From Synechococcus sp. RSCCF101 (GTDB taxonomy: Bacteria > Cyanobacteriota > Cyanobacteriia > PCC-6307 > Cyanobiaceae), in assembly GCF_008807075.1 (NCBI RefSeq), contig NZ_CP035632.1, positions 2,108,001 through 2,172,000 of the forward strand: a stretch of DNA of 64,000 nt, in the 5' to 3' direction. Made by a program: the position numbers and the translations under genes. Positions 40,418 to 52,773 of this stretch are shown here, piece by piece. The first letter of the stretch is position 1; each line of letters opens with the position of its first letter. The notes beneath the pieces were generated by a model that saw only the letters and a program-made list of their open reading frames with translations, was not told where the DNA came from and ran no database searches.

Positions 40418-42363
40418 TACGAGGCCAGACGGGCGGGAGCCATGGCCGGGTGCTGCAGCTGGGGATCCACGAGCACGTCGCGCACCAGCCGCACCAGACC
40501 ACGCTCGGCCAGCCCCCGGGCCACATCGAATCCCATCCGCCGCACATCCGGCTCCCGCAGCAGCCGGGGCAGACGGCTGAGCAGCAGCCGGGGCTCGAAG
40601 CCGGGCAGCTGGGTCAGGATCCGCAGGAGCTGCTGAATCGGTTCCAGATCGAGCAGGGGGTCGCTGAGGCTGCCCTGCAGAGCCCGTCGCAGAGCCGGAG
40701 GTTGCCAGGCATCGGGCAGCCGCCGGCTGACGGTCTGGAGCGTGCGCCAGCCCAGGGCATCCATGCGATCCACCACGGCATCCACCAGCTGGCGTCGCAA
40801 CAGGCCGCCGCGGGGGGAGAAGAGGAAATCGAGAACCTGGTCCACGAGGGTGTCGAGATCCAGGTCCTCCTGCCGGGCGGCACTGGCGATCAGGTTCTCG
40901 AGGCGCTGCCAGAGGAAGGTGTCTCCATCGAAGAGCATGTCCTTGAGGCTGCGGCGCAGCTCCGGATCGGGATCCTCCATCAGTCGGCGGGCGAAATAGG
41001 GATAGGCGGCGCCGAGGATCTTGAAGTCGGGATCCACACTCAGGGCAATGCCTTCCAGCGTCACCAGGGACCGGATGATCAGGGCGTAGTAGGGCGGGAC
41101 CCGGAAGGGGAATTTGTACATCACGCCGGAGAGATCGTCGGTCACCGCCTTGAAATCCATCCGGCTCACGCCCATCTCCAGAGCCTGGGCGAACACGGTC
41201 TCGAAGGCCGGCACAATCGGTTCGAGATTCACATCTTCCGCCAGAAATCCGAGCTTGACGAAATCTGTTGACAGAGCTGGGAAATTCCGGTTGACCAGAT
41301 GGACCACTGCCTGGATCAGGCCGGTACGCGATTCACGCGTCACCTGGCTCATCATGCCGAAGTCCAGATAGGCCAGTCGACCATCTGCCAGAGCCAGAAG
41401 ATTGCCGGGGTGGGGGTCGGCGTGGAAGAAGCCATGCTCCAGCAGCTGCTGCAGGCTGCAGCTGACGCCGATCTCCACCATGCGATCGGGATCGATGCCC
41501 AGGTTGCGGACCTGCTCAAGATTGGTGAGCTTCACCCCGTCGATCCATTCCATCGTGAGTACCCTGCGGCTCGTGGCGTGGTGATAGATGCGCGGGACAG
41601 CGATCGAAGCATTGTGGCTGTGCAGGTCGCGGAAGCGCTCGGCATTGGCCGCTTCGTTGAGATAATCCATCTCTTCGAAGACGCGTGTGCCCAGTTCATC
41701 GATCAGCGCCACCAGATCACTGCGGATCGCGCCGATGTTGCGCTTAAGCCAGCCCGCGATCAGGCGCACGATGTAGAGATCCAGGGTGATCTGCTCCCTC
41801 AGCCCCGGCCGCTGCACCTTCACCGCAACCGACTGACCATCCCGCAGCACGCCCCGGTGCACCTGCCCGAGGGAGGCGGCCGAGATGGGCTCCCGGTCGA
41901 GCTGCTCGAACAGCTCGTCCACCGGTGCCCCGAGGTCCTCCTCGATGCAGGCCATGGCCAGGGCACTGTCGAAGCCGGGAAGCTGATCCTGCAGCTGGGC
42001 CAGCTCCTCGAGCAGCACCGGCGGCACGATGTCGGGACGGGTGGAGAGCGCCTGGCCGGCCTTGATGAAGGCGGGGCCCATCTGCACCAGCAGCGCGGCG
42101 CATTCCCGGGCGCGTGCACGGGCGCGTTCCGGCTGGCGCAGCCGACCGCTCAGACGGTCGCCCAGAACTCCCAGCAGGAAGAGACCGATGGGGACGAGCG
42201 TCTGCCAGAGACGGCGCAGCAGGCGCCGGGGGTGTCCGGCGTACAGCCGTGTGATGGCGGCCGGGTCGTACTGGAGCAGTCCGGAGGCTTCGATGAAGTC
42301 ACTGATCTCCGGCTTACCGCCGCTGCTCCGTCCCTCGGTGATGTCGACGGCGGTGGGCCCCAT
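40417..42363 (-). CDS. ABC1/UbiB-family kinase-like protein
   Basis: 648 residues. The family-specific KxGQ motif is in AFIKAGQALSTRPDIVP; the nucleotide-binding lysine is in VAVKVQRPG; the catalytic-loop HADPHPGNLL and the metal-binding YLDFGM follow. ABC1 proteins are atypical kinases/ATPases linked to isoprenoid quinone metabolism and plastoglobules in plants; the substrate is unknown. The C-terminal ~150 residues are helical (LLRILTQLPGFEPRLLLSRLP), and no clear membrane helix closes the protein, though LVPIGLFLLGVLGD near residue 55 could be one. It is divergent from recN by 83 bp and is followed by the DUF1400 gene, whose start it overlaps by 1 bp. Confidence 0.93.
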   Translation of the reverse strand: MGPTAVDITEGRSSGGKPEISDFIEASGLLQYDPAAITRLYAGHPRRLLRRLWQTLVPIGLFLLGVLGDRLSGRLRQPERARARARECAALLVQMGPAFIKAGQALSTRPDIVPPVLLEELAQLQDQLPGFDSALAMACIEEDLGAPVDELFEQLDREPISAASLGQVHRGVLRDGQSVAVKVQRPGLREQITLDLYIVRLIAGWLKRNIGAIRSDLVALIDELGTRVFEEMDYLNEAANAERFRDLHSHNASIAVPRIYHHATSRRVLTMEWIDGVKLTNLEQVRNLGIDPDRMVEIGVSCSLQQLLEHGFFHADPHPGNLLALADGRLAYLDFGMMSQVTRESRTGLIQAVVHLVNRNFPALSTDFVKLGFLAEDVNLEPIVPAFETVFAQALEMGVSRMDFKAVTDDLSGVMYKFPFRVPPYYALIIRSLVTLEGIALSVDPDFKILGAAYPYFARRLMEDPDPELRRSLKDMLFDGDTFLWQRLENLIASAARQEDLDLDTLVDQVLDFLFSPRGGLLRRQLVDAVVDRMDALGWRTLQTVSRRLPDAWQPPALRRALQGSLSDPLLDLEPIQQLLRILTQLPGFEPRLLLSRLPRLLREPDVRRMGFDVARGLAERGLVRLVRDVLVDPQLQHPAMAPARLAS

Positions 42364-42446
42364 GATTGCGATCGAACCGGCAGTGCTCTCCGCTCTTCTA
42401 GGTCAGATGAGGGCTGGCTACGTTCGGCCCACCCTGAACCACGCGG

Positions 42447-44162
42447 GTGCTCACCGCCCTCCGGCTCGAGAACATCGCCCTGATCGACCAGCTGGAGCTC
42501 AGCTTCTCCGGTGGCTTCACCGTGTTCACCGGCGAGACGGGCGCCGGTAAATCCCTTCTGCTGGACGCTCTCGATGTGCTGCTGGGAGGCGGCGGTTCCG
42601 GAGCCGCCGCCCGGCTGATCCGCGACGGGGCGCAGCAGGCCCGGATCGAGGCCCATTTCGCCGTCAGCCCTGCCGTGGCCAGCTGGCTCGAGCAGCAGGA
42701 GCTGGAGCCCGAGGGGGAGCTGAGCATCAGCCGGGACTGGCGTCTGGGGGAGAATCGCCTCAGCAGCCGCTCCCGGCTCAATGGTGTGCTGGTGGGCCGG
42801 CCCCAGCTGCAGGAGCTGAGGCCGCTGCTGGTGGACCTCACGGCCCAGGGCCAGAGCCAGCGCCTGGCCCAGAGCGCCGGTCAGCGCCTCTGGCTCGATC
42901 GGTTCGCGGGGCCGGAGCTCGACGGTTCCCTGCGGGACGCCGCCGAGGCGTGGAGCGCCTGGACCGATGCCAGTCAGGCTCTGGAACGGCTGCGCCGCGA
43001 GCAGCAGGAGGCACAGCTGCAGCGGCTGCAGCGGCAACAGGAGCTGGAGGACCTGGAGGCCGCGGCCCTGGAGGACCCCGGCGAGGTGATCCAGCTGCAG
43101 CGGGACCAGGACCGCCTGGCTCACGGCGTGCACCTGCAGGACGGTCTCGCTGCGGTGATGGGCGGCCTGCGCGACGGCGACAGCGCCGGTGCGGCGGCCG
43201 TGGACCAGCTGGCTGGCGCCACCCGGACGCTGCTGCAGCTCCAGGAGCTGGATTCGACGCTGTCGACCCTCGCCGACGGCTGCGCCGATCTGGCGGCCGG
43301 CCTCGATCAGCTGGTGCGCGATCTCGATCGCTACGCGGGACTGCTGGAGAGCGATCCGGCCGCCCTGGCCGACCTTCAGGATCGTCTGGCTCAGCTGCGG
43401 GCCCTGGAGCGGCGATATGGGCTGGAGCTGCCGGAGCTGATCCGGCGCCGCGACGCCCTCCGGCGGGAGCTGGACGGTGCGGATGCCGCCGATGATCTCG
43501 ATGCGCTCGCCGCCTCTGAGGAGCGGGCCCGCGCCCGGCGCGACGCCGCCAATGCCGAGCTCAGCGGCGGAAGGGCCCGTGCCGCAGCGCGGCTGGAGAC
43601 GGAGCTTCTGGAGACTCTGGCCGGACTGGGCCTGGAGGCCGCCCGCTTCCACGTGGCGATCCAGCCGGGGGACCCGGGTCCCCATGGGGCGGACCGGGTG
43701 GCGTTCCTCTTCTCGGCCAATCCCGGTCAGCCTCTGGCACCTCTGGCCGAGGTGGCCTCGGGCGGGGAGATGAGCCGCTGCCTGCTGGCGCTCAAGGCGT
43801 CGCTGGCCGCGGCCGACGCCGACGTGAGCCTCGTGTTCGACGAGATCGACACCGGGGTGAGCGGACGCATCAGCGAAGCCATCGCCCGGCTGCTGCGCCG
43901 GCTGGCGGCCCATCGCCAGGTGTTCTGCGTGACCCACCAGCCGCTGATCGCCGCCGCGGCCGATCACCACTTCCAGGTCAGCAAGCAGGTGCGGCAGGGC
44001 CGGACCCACACCCGGGTCAATGCCCTCAGGGACTCGGGATCCCGGCAGCAGGAGCTGGCCGAGCTGGCCGGCGGCGGTCGCAGCGGCGCGCAGGAATTCG
44101 CCGCCCGGCTGCTTGAAGGCGCGTCCCCGCCGCAACCGCCCGACGGGACCGGTCGGCCATGA
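42447..44162 (+). CDS. recN: DNA repair protein RecN
   Basis: 571 residues, SMC-like ATPase with a GTG start. The N-terminal Walker A is FTGETGAGKSLLLDAL (about 30-45); a coiled-coil arm fills the middle; the signature motif ASGGEMSRCLLALK and Walker B LVFDEIDTGVSG are in the C-terminal ATPase half. RecN acts early in double-strand break repair. The coiled-coil arm is rich in Glu/Gln/Leu/Arg. The gene is 46 bp upstream of uvrA, so it may be co-transcribed; no LexA box could be identified. Confidence 0.96.
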   Translation: MLTALRLENIALIDQLELSFSGGFTVFTGETGAGKSLLLDALDVLLGGGGSGAAARLIRDGAQQARIEAHFAVSPAVASWLEQQELEPEGELSISRDWRLGENRLSSRSRLNGVLVGRPQLQELRPLLVDLTAQGQSQRLAQSAGQRLWLDRFAGPELDGSLRDAAEAWSAWTDASQALERLRREQQEAQLQRLQRQQELEDLEAAALEDPGEVIQLQRDQDRLAHGVHLQDGLAAVMGGLRDGDSAGAAAVDQLAGATRTLLQLQELDSTLSTLADGCADLAAGLDQLVRDLDRYAGLLESDPAALADLQDRLAQLRALERRYGLELPELIRRRDALRRELDGADAADDLDALAASEERARARRDAANAELSGGRARAAARLETELLETLAGLGLEAARFHVAIQPGDPGPHGADRVAFLFSANPGQPLAPLAEVASGGEMSRCLLALKASLAAADADVSLVFDEIDTGVSGRISEAIARLLRRLAAHRQVFCVTHQPLIAAAADHHFQVSKQVRQGRTHTRVNALRDSGSRQQELAELAGGGRSGAQEFAARLLEGASPPQPPDGTGRP

Positions 44163-44208
44163 CCCCCCGATCGCGGCTCCTACACTCGTCGATCCTCGAG
44201 CCAGGTGC

Positions 44209-47201
<2,993 letters not shown>

Positions 47202-47202
<1 letters not shown>

Positions 47203-48761
47203 TGACAGCTCCCAGCTTTTCTGTCCGCCGCGCCGGGAGCCGACGCTCCCCCGCGCGCTGGGCCTGCCGTCTGCTGCTCGCGTCCGGTTTGGTGGGCCTG
47301 GTGGCGCCCGCCCGGGCGCTGGAAGCCCTTGAGATCGAACTTCCTGTTTTCGGAACGGGATTCCGGATCGAACTCGGTGAACTCGAGTCTCCGGAACAGC
47401 TGATTGCCGGAACCAGCGATCTCGCCGAGCTCGACCGGGCCACCGATGGTCGTGTGGGCCGCCAGCTGCTCACGTTGTTCAACGCTCCGCTGCCCGCGGA
47501 TCTCACATCCGTGGTGGAAGGGTCCTCGGGTCAGCCTCTGTTCGAGCAGGCCCTGATGGGCCTCAGCCAGCTGGTGGATGTGGAGGGGGTGGAGGTGGAC
47601 ACCAGTGGCCGGGTCCTTGCCGAGGCGATCCAGACCGCCAAGGCCGCCGGGCAGCCCACCCTGCTCGGCATGCTCCGCGCGCTGCCGGGTTCCACCGCGA
47701 CCATCAATCTCGGGCGCACCGCCGTCGTGGCCCGGCGTCTGCGCCGCAACCAGCGGGAGGGCCGCCGGCTGGTCGCATCCCTGCCGGCGGCCACGGTGGC
47801 GCCGTCCCTGAAGGAGCCCGGCCCGAACACCTGGGAACGCAGCCGCGCCGAGGTCACGGCGGCACACCGCCCGGAGCCGATCAGTGTTGAGGTGGTGCGC
47901 CCGTTGCAGGGGTCGAACCGGCGTGTGGTGGTGATCTCCCATGGCCTCTGGGATTCCCCCGCCAGCTTCGGTGGCTGGGCCGAGCATCTGGCCAGCCATG
48001 GCTTCACCGTGCTGCTGCCGGAGCATCAGGGCAGTGACAAGAAGCAGCAGAGCGCGATGCGCTCGGGAACCCTTCCGCCCCCGACGCCGGAGGAGCTGCG
48101 CCTGCGGCCGATCGATGTCAGCCGCGTGCTGGATGCGCTCTCCTCCGGAGCACTGATCGGTGATTCGGGCGCTCTGACCACCGATGCGGTCGGGGTGATC
48201 GGCCATTCCTGGGGGGGCACCACCGTGATTCAGCTGGCGGGCGCCGAAGCCAGGGACCCGAGGCTGGTGGAGCTCTGCGATGACTACAACCATCCCTCCC
48301 GCAACCTGAGCTGGTTTCTCCAGTGCAGCCTGCTCTCCTCGGCCGACGGCACCTCCCTGGCCGACCCGCGGGTGAAGACCGTGATCGCCGTCAGCCCGGT
48401 GGTGGGGCTGCTGTTCGATCCCACCCCCGATCGGGGTGCGCAGCTGGCCCCCATGCTGTTGACCAGCGGCACCGCCGACTGGGTCGTGCCATCCGGGCCG
48501 GAAGCCCTGACGCCCTTCCGCCGAGCTGATGCGGCCGCCAACGGGCACCGGCTGGTGCTCGCCGACGGCGGTGACCACTTCAACCTGCGGGCGCCGGATG
48601 GATCGGGAGGCGGTGCCCTCGGCGGCCTGATCCTGGCCTGGATGGAGGCCCAGCTGGCTCCAGCCGCGGTTGACGGAAGCGTTCCGGCGACCCTGCCGCC
48701 CCAGGGCTGGGGTGATGTGCGCTATCCACTGGTGGACGTCACCTCCGAAACGCGACCCTGA
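47202..48761 (+). CDS. Exported DUF1400-alpha/beta hydrolase
   Basis: 519 residues. Basic start then WACRLLLASGLVGLVAPARALEALE, a signal peptide with cleavage near residue 35. Residues ~40-175 form a DUF1400-like domain (GFRIELGELESPEQL, RVGRQLLTLFNAPLP). The C-terminal ~330 residues are an alpha/beta hydrolase: nucleophile elbow GHSWGG, a likely acid in TSGTADWVVP, and the histidine in DGGDHFNL. The product is probably a secreted esterase or lipase with unknown substrate. The ATG overlaps the uvrA stop; a GTG three bases earlier is an alternative start. Conserved cyanobacterial family. Confidence 0.85.
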
Positions 48762-48803
48762 GGGTCTCCGCCGGCGGCCCGGACGGCCCCCTCCCGCGCC
48801 TCC

Positions 48804-50996
48804 ATGGGCCTCGCGCTGCTCCATCTCCACCTCCACGGCCTCTTCCGCAGCCGTGACCTGGAACTGGGGCGGGACGCCGATACCGGTGGCCAGAGCCTCT
48901 ACGTGCTGGAGCTGGCCCGCAACCTGGCGGCCTGCCCCCAGGTCGAGAGCGTGGAGGTGGTCACCCGCGCCATCCACGACCGGCGCGTGTCGCCGGACTA
49001 CGGGCGCAGCGAGGAGGACCTGGCTCCCGGGGCCAGGATCCGTCGCTTCGCCTTCGGGCCCCGCCGCTATCTGCGCAAGGAGCTGCTCTGGCCCCATCTC
49101 GATGAACTGGCCGATCAGCTGGTGGATGAGCTGGTCGCCCGCCCCCGTCTGCCGGACTGGGTCCACGCGCACTATGCGGACGCGGGCTACGTCGGTGCTC
49201 TGGTCTGCCGGCGCCTGGGGCTGCCGCTCGTCTTCACCGCCCATTCCCTTGGCCGCGAGAAACTCCGCCGCCTGCTGGCCACGGGCATCGACCACGAGCA
49301 GATCGATCAGACCTACGCGATCAACCGCCGCATCGACGCCGAGGAGCTCGCGCTGGCCCATGCGGCTCTCGTGGTCACCAGCACCCGGCAGGAGGCCAGC
49401 GAGCAGTACGGCCGTTACGGCCGCTTCCGTCACGACCGCTCCGCGGTGATCCCGCCGGGTGTGGATGGGCGCCGCTTTCATCCGGAACCGGAGGCCGCTG
49501 AGACAGCCGGAGCCGAGACCGCCGCGGTGGAGGCTCTGCTGCGGCCCTTCCTGCGCCGGCCCGACCGCCCGCCCCTGCTGGCCCTCTCCCGGGCCGTGCG
49601 CCGCAAGAACATCCCCGCCCTGGTGGAGGCCTACGGCCGTTCGGCCCTGCTGCGCCGCAGCCACAACCTGGTGCTGGTGCTCGGTTCTCGCGATGACCTG
49701 CGCCAGCTGGAGCGGCAGCAGCGGGAGGTGTTCCAGCAGCTGTTCGAGCTGGTGGACCGGTTCGATCTCTATGGCCGCGTCGCCTACCCCCGGCGGCATG
49801 AAGGCAGCCATGTGCCCGCCCTCTACCGCTGGGCCGCCGGGCTGGGGGGCCTGTTCGTGAACCCTGCTCTCACCGAGCCGTTCGGTCTCACCCTGCTGGA
49901 GGCGGCGGCTTCGGGTCTGCCGGTGGTGGCCACCGACGACGGAGGACCGCGCGACATCCTCGAGCGCTGCCGCAATGGCCTGCTGGTGGATCCCACCGAC
50001 CTCGATGCGCTGCAGGAGACCCTGGAGCTGGCCGTGGCCGATCGCGACCGCTGGCAGAGCTGGCGGCGGCAGGGGCTGGCGGCGGTGCAGGCCACCTTCA
50101 GCTGGCAGGCCCACGTGCGCTGCTACCTGGAGCGGGCGGCTGCGGCCGCCGGCCGTCAGCGGGGAATGGGGAGCCGGCCGCCGTCGCTGCCGCCCGCGGC
50201 GGAGGCCGATCCCGGCCGGGCATGGGCCGGCCTGCTGCTGATCGATCTGGATGTGGTGCTGCGGGACTCGGCGCCGGAGGATCTGCAGGCCCTCGCTGCC
50301 TGGCTGGACGACCTGAGCCGCCGCGGCGAGGACTCCTGGGCCATCGGCCTGATCAGCGGGCTCTCCCGAGAGGATGGGACCCGGCGGGCTGCCCAGCTCG
50401 GTCTGCCCGAGCCCCGGGTGTGGATCAGCGAGGCCGGCACCGTGATCCATGAGCGCGATGCGGGCGGAGCATGGCGGCCGGATGAGCGCTGGGCAAGCCG
50501 CATCGCCCGCGGCTGGGACCGGCAGGAGGTGGTGGCCGCCCTCTCCCAGCTCAGCGAGCGTCTGGACTGGCAGGAGGAAGCCCATCAGGGCCCCCTGAAG
50601 GTGAGCGTGACGCTTCGCCATCCCGGTCCCGGCGCCCTGGCGATGGTGCGCCAGAAGCTCCGCCACTGCCGGGTCGAGGCCCGACCCCAGCTCTACAGCC
50701 ACGCCTTTCTCGATGTGGTGCCCATGCGGGCCTCCAAGCTGGAGGCGAGCCGGCACCTAGCCCTGACGCACGGCGTTCCCCTGCAGCGGCTGGTGGTGGT
50801 GGTGGCCCAGCAGGGCGATGCCGATCTGCTCACGGGTGCCGCCCCCGGCGTTGTGGTGGCCGGCCACGACCCATCCCTGGAGGGTCTGCGCGGTCGCCGC
50901 GGGGTGGTGTTCGCTCCGGCCGGCGGCGCGGCGGGGGTGCTGGAGGGTCTGCGGCAGCTGAAGGTGATCCGGGGCCGTCGCCTCAGCCCGGACTGA
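48804..50996 (+). CDS. sps: Sucrose-phosphate synthase with C-terminal HAD-like domain
   Basis: 730 residues. Residues 1-~455 form a GT-B glycosyltransferase: donor/acceptor signature DTGGQSLYVLELARNL near 28, VHAHYADAGYVGA, AHSLGREKL, LSRAVRRKN, and the C-terminal EPFGLTLLEAAASGLPVV motif of family GT4. It makes sucrose-6-phosphate. From about 470 a HAD/SPP-like domain begins, with LIDLDVV (about 478-484), LISGLSRED, SKLEASRHL (the conserved lysine), and a degenerate AQQGDADLLTG in place of GDSGNDxxM. Motif I keeps both aspartates, but motif IV is altered, so the phosphatase may be inactive. It is convergent with purT, overlapping it by 14 bp. Confidence 0.93.
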   Translation: MGLALLHLHLHGLFRSRDLELGRDADTGGQSLYVLELARNLAACPQVESVEVVTRAIHDRRVSPDYGRSEEDLAPGARIRRFAFGPRRYLRKELLWPHLDELADQLVDELVARPRLPDWVHAHYADAGYVGALVCRRLGLPLVFTAHSLGREKLRRLLATGIDHEQIDQTYAINRRIDAEELALAHAALVVTSTRQEASEQYGRYGRFRHDRSAVIPPGVDGRRFHPEPEAAETAGAETAAVEALLRPFLRRPDRPPLLALSRAVRRKNIPALVEAYGRSALLRRSHNLVLVLGSRDDLRQLERQQREVFQQLFELVDRFDLYGRVAYPRRHEGSHVPALYRWAAGLGGLFVNPALTEPFGLTLLEAAASGLPVVATDDGGPRDILERCRNGLLVDPTDLDALQETLELAVADRDRWQSWRRQGLAAVQATFSWQAHVRCYLERAAAAAGRQRGMGSRPPSLPPAAEADPGRAWAGLLLIDLDVVLRDSAPEDLQALAAWLDDLSRRGEDSWAIGLISGLSREDGTRRAAQLGLPEPRVWISEAGTVIHERDAGGAWRPDERWASRIARGWDRQEVVAALSQLSERLDWQEEAHQGPLKVSVTLRHPGPGALAMVRQKLRHCRVEARPQLYSHAFLDVVPMRASKLEASRHLALTHGVPLQRLVVVVAQQGDADLLTGAAPGVVVAGHDPSLEGLRGRRGVVFAPAGGAAGVLEGLRQLKVIRGRRLSPD

Positions 50997-52158
50997 GGCG
51001 GATGCAGGCGGCCGCCGCATCCGCCCGCTCGCGGGCCTGATGGGTGTCCGCCCCGCGGGCCAGGGCCACCCCCATGCGCCGGAAGGGACGGGCCTCCTCC
51101 TTGCCGAACAGCAGCACCCGGGCCTCCGGCACGGCCAGCGCGTCCTCCACCCCATCGGCGATGACGGGGCTGAAGGCTCCCTCCGCCAGGATCACCCGGC
51201 TGGCGGACGGGGCCCGGTTGGTGATCTCGGGGATGGGCAGGCCGAGCACCGCCCGCAGATGCAGCTCGAATTCACTCAGCTCCTGACTCACCAGGGTCAC
51301 CAGGCCGGTGTCATGCGGCCTCGGCGAGAGCTCGGAGAACACCACCTCCTCGCCGCAGAGGAAGAACTCCACCCCGAACAGACCGGCTCCCCCGAGGGCA
51401 TCGGTCACGGTCCGGGCCATCCGGCAGGCCTCGCTCAGCTGGGCCGGAGTGAGGCCGGCGGGCTGCCAGCTGCACTGGTAGTCGCCCCGCTCCTGCAGAT
51501 GGCCGATCGGCGGGCAGAACAGGGTGGGTCCCTGCCACTGCCGCACCGTGAGCAGGGTGATCTCCAGCTCGAAGCGGAGGAACTCCTCCACGATCACGCG
51601 CGTCGAGGCGCCCCGCGCCCCGTCCATCGCCGCCTGCCAGGCCGCCTCCAGCTCCCCGGGCCCCTGCACCACGCTCTGGCCCTTGCCGGAGGAACTCATC
51701 ACCGGCTTCACCACCACCGGCCAGCCCAGGGGCTCGGCCGCGGCCCTCAACTCGGCGGGGCTGGAGGCGTAGGCGAAGCGGGCGGTGCGCAGGCCCAGAT
51801 CAGTGCTCGCCAGATCGCGGATGCGGTCGCGGTTCATGGTCACGGCCGTGGCGCGGGCGGTGGGAATCACCGTGGTGCCCATGCGCTCCACCTCGGCCAG
51901 CGCCTCCACCGCCAGGGCCTCGATCTCGGGGATCACCAGATCGGGTTGGTGGCGTTGCACCACCTGCTGCAGCGCAGCCGCGTCGGTCATCGCGATGACC
52001 TCCCGCGCGTCGGCCACCTGCATCGCCGGAGCGCCGTCGTAACGATCCACGGCCACGACCCGGCAGCCCAGCCTCTGGGCGGCGATGGCCACCTCCTTGC
52101 CCAGTTCGCCGCTGCCCAGCAGCATCAGCGTGCGGGGGAGACGGAGGCGGCCGGTCAT
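50983..52158 (-). CDS. purT: Formate-dependent phosphoribosylglycinamide formyltransferase PurT
   Basis: 391 residues from ATG 52158; the longer upstream frame is not family-like. ATP-grasp enzyme: MLLGSGELGKEVAIAAQRLG (about 12-31), the ATP-binding VVVKPVMSSSGKGQSVV, the VEEFLRFELEITLLTV region and the metal-binding GVEFFLCGEEVVFSELSPRPHDTG. It formylates GAR using formate and ATP, as an alternative to the folate-dependent PurN, which is not in this window. PurU, 11 kb away, can provide the formate. It is divergent from the small gene at 52253 and convergent with sps (14 bp overlap). Confidence 0.96.
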   Translation of the reverse strand: MTGRLRLPRTLMLLGSGELGKEVAIAAQRLGCRVVAVDRYDGAPAMQVADAREVIAMTDAAALQQVVQRHQPDLVIPEIEALAVEALAEVERMGTTVIPTARATAVTMNRDRIRDLASTDLGLRTARFAYASSPAELRAAAEPLGWPVVVKPVMSSSGKGQSVVQGPGELEAAWQAAMDGARGASTRVIVEEFLRFELEITLLTVRQWQGPTLFCPPIGHLQERGDYQCSWQPAGLTPAQLSEACRMARTVTDALGGAGLFGVEFFLCGEEVVFSELSPRPHDTGLVTLVSQELSEFELHLRAVLGLPIPEITNRAPSASRVILAEGAFSPVIADGVEDALAVPEARVLLFGKEEARPFRRMGVALARGADTHQARERADAAAACIRLSPG

Positions 52159-52252
52159 GGTGCTGCTGGCGGACCTGTCCGATCCTGCCGGACGCACGTC
52201 CGGCGCAGGCTGGAGATGATGTGCCGGCCCTTCCGTTGCCCGCCCCCTCCCG

Positions 52253-52414
52253 ATGCCGAGCCTTCTCGCCTTCAGCACGGCCGCCGATGCAGCCGATGGC
52301 CTGCTCTTCGGCTGGGACATCGCCGCCCTTCAGAACGGCGCCCTGGTCTATCTGGGACTCTCGGGCCTGGGCTTCGCCCTGGTCTGGCTGCTGGGGATGG
52401 TGCGCCGGGGCTGA
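52253..52414 (+). CDS. Small single-transmembrane protein, 53 aa
   Basis: A short plus-strand frame of 53 residues with ATG 52253. It is too short for most gene finders but is supported by composition: an amphipathic N-terminus (MPSLLAFSTAADAADG), then a polar NGA turn and one hydrophobic segment LVYLGLSGLGFALVWLLG, ending with the positive MVRRG, so positive-inside would put the C-terminus in the cytoplasm. Size and shape resemble the small subunits of photosystem, cytochrome b6f or NDH-1 complexes, but I cannot match it to a named subunit. It is divergent from purT by 94 bp and convergent with the next gene (1 bp gap). Confidence 0.6.
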   Translation: MPSLLAFSTAADAADGLLFGWDIAALQNGALVYLGLSGLGFALVWLLGMVRRG

Positions 52415-52415
52415 T

Positions 52416-52679
52416 TCAGGCGCCTGAGGCCGGCGGCTCCGGGTCGGTGCTCAGGCTGAGCTGCCGCTGCGGCGGCTCCTCATCGATGAAGCCGTAGGCC
52501 TCGAAGACGCCGGGGTCGTCATGGACGATGCGCTGTCCATCGGCATGCCGTTCGACCCGGAACCCCTCCGAGGCGAGCCGTCGCATCAGGGAGGCCGCCT
52601 CCTCGAAGCGTGAGGCCATGGACTCCAGGCTGGCGCAGTCCGCGCTCAGCCCCCGTTCCCGCCAGGTGAAATGTGCCAT
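52416..52679 (-). CDS. Conserved-looking hypothetical protein, 87 aa
   Basis: Start taken at the ATG at 52679 (MAHFTWRERGLS); a longer frame adds six residues. The 87 residues form a small soluble α/β-like protein: SMASRFEEAASLMRRLASEGF is an amphipathic helix, then a strand-like FRVERHADGQRIVHDDP and GVFEAYGFIDE, and a disordered acidic end. No cysteines in pairs and no membrane helix. I do not recognise the family, though the layout looks like other small cyanobacterial proteins of unknown function. It is convergent with the small membrane protein gene and is 94 bp downstream of mraY on the same strand. Confidence 0.55.
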   Translation of the reverse strand: MAHFTWRERGLSADCASLESMASRFEEAASLMRRLASEGFRVERHADGQRIVHDDPGVFEAYGFIDEEPPQRQLSLSTDPEPPASGA

Positions 52680-52773
52680 CCGGGTCAGTCTCACCACCGC
52701 AGCCCATCCTCCCGCAGCTGCTGACGCTGCCGCCGCCCGCGCGGAGCCCCGCAGGGCCCCAGGACCAGTGAAC

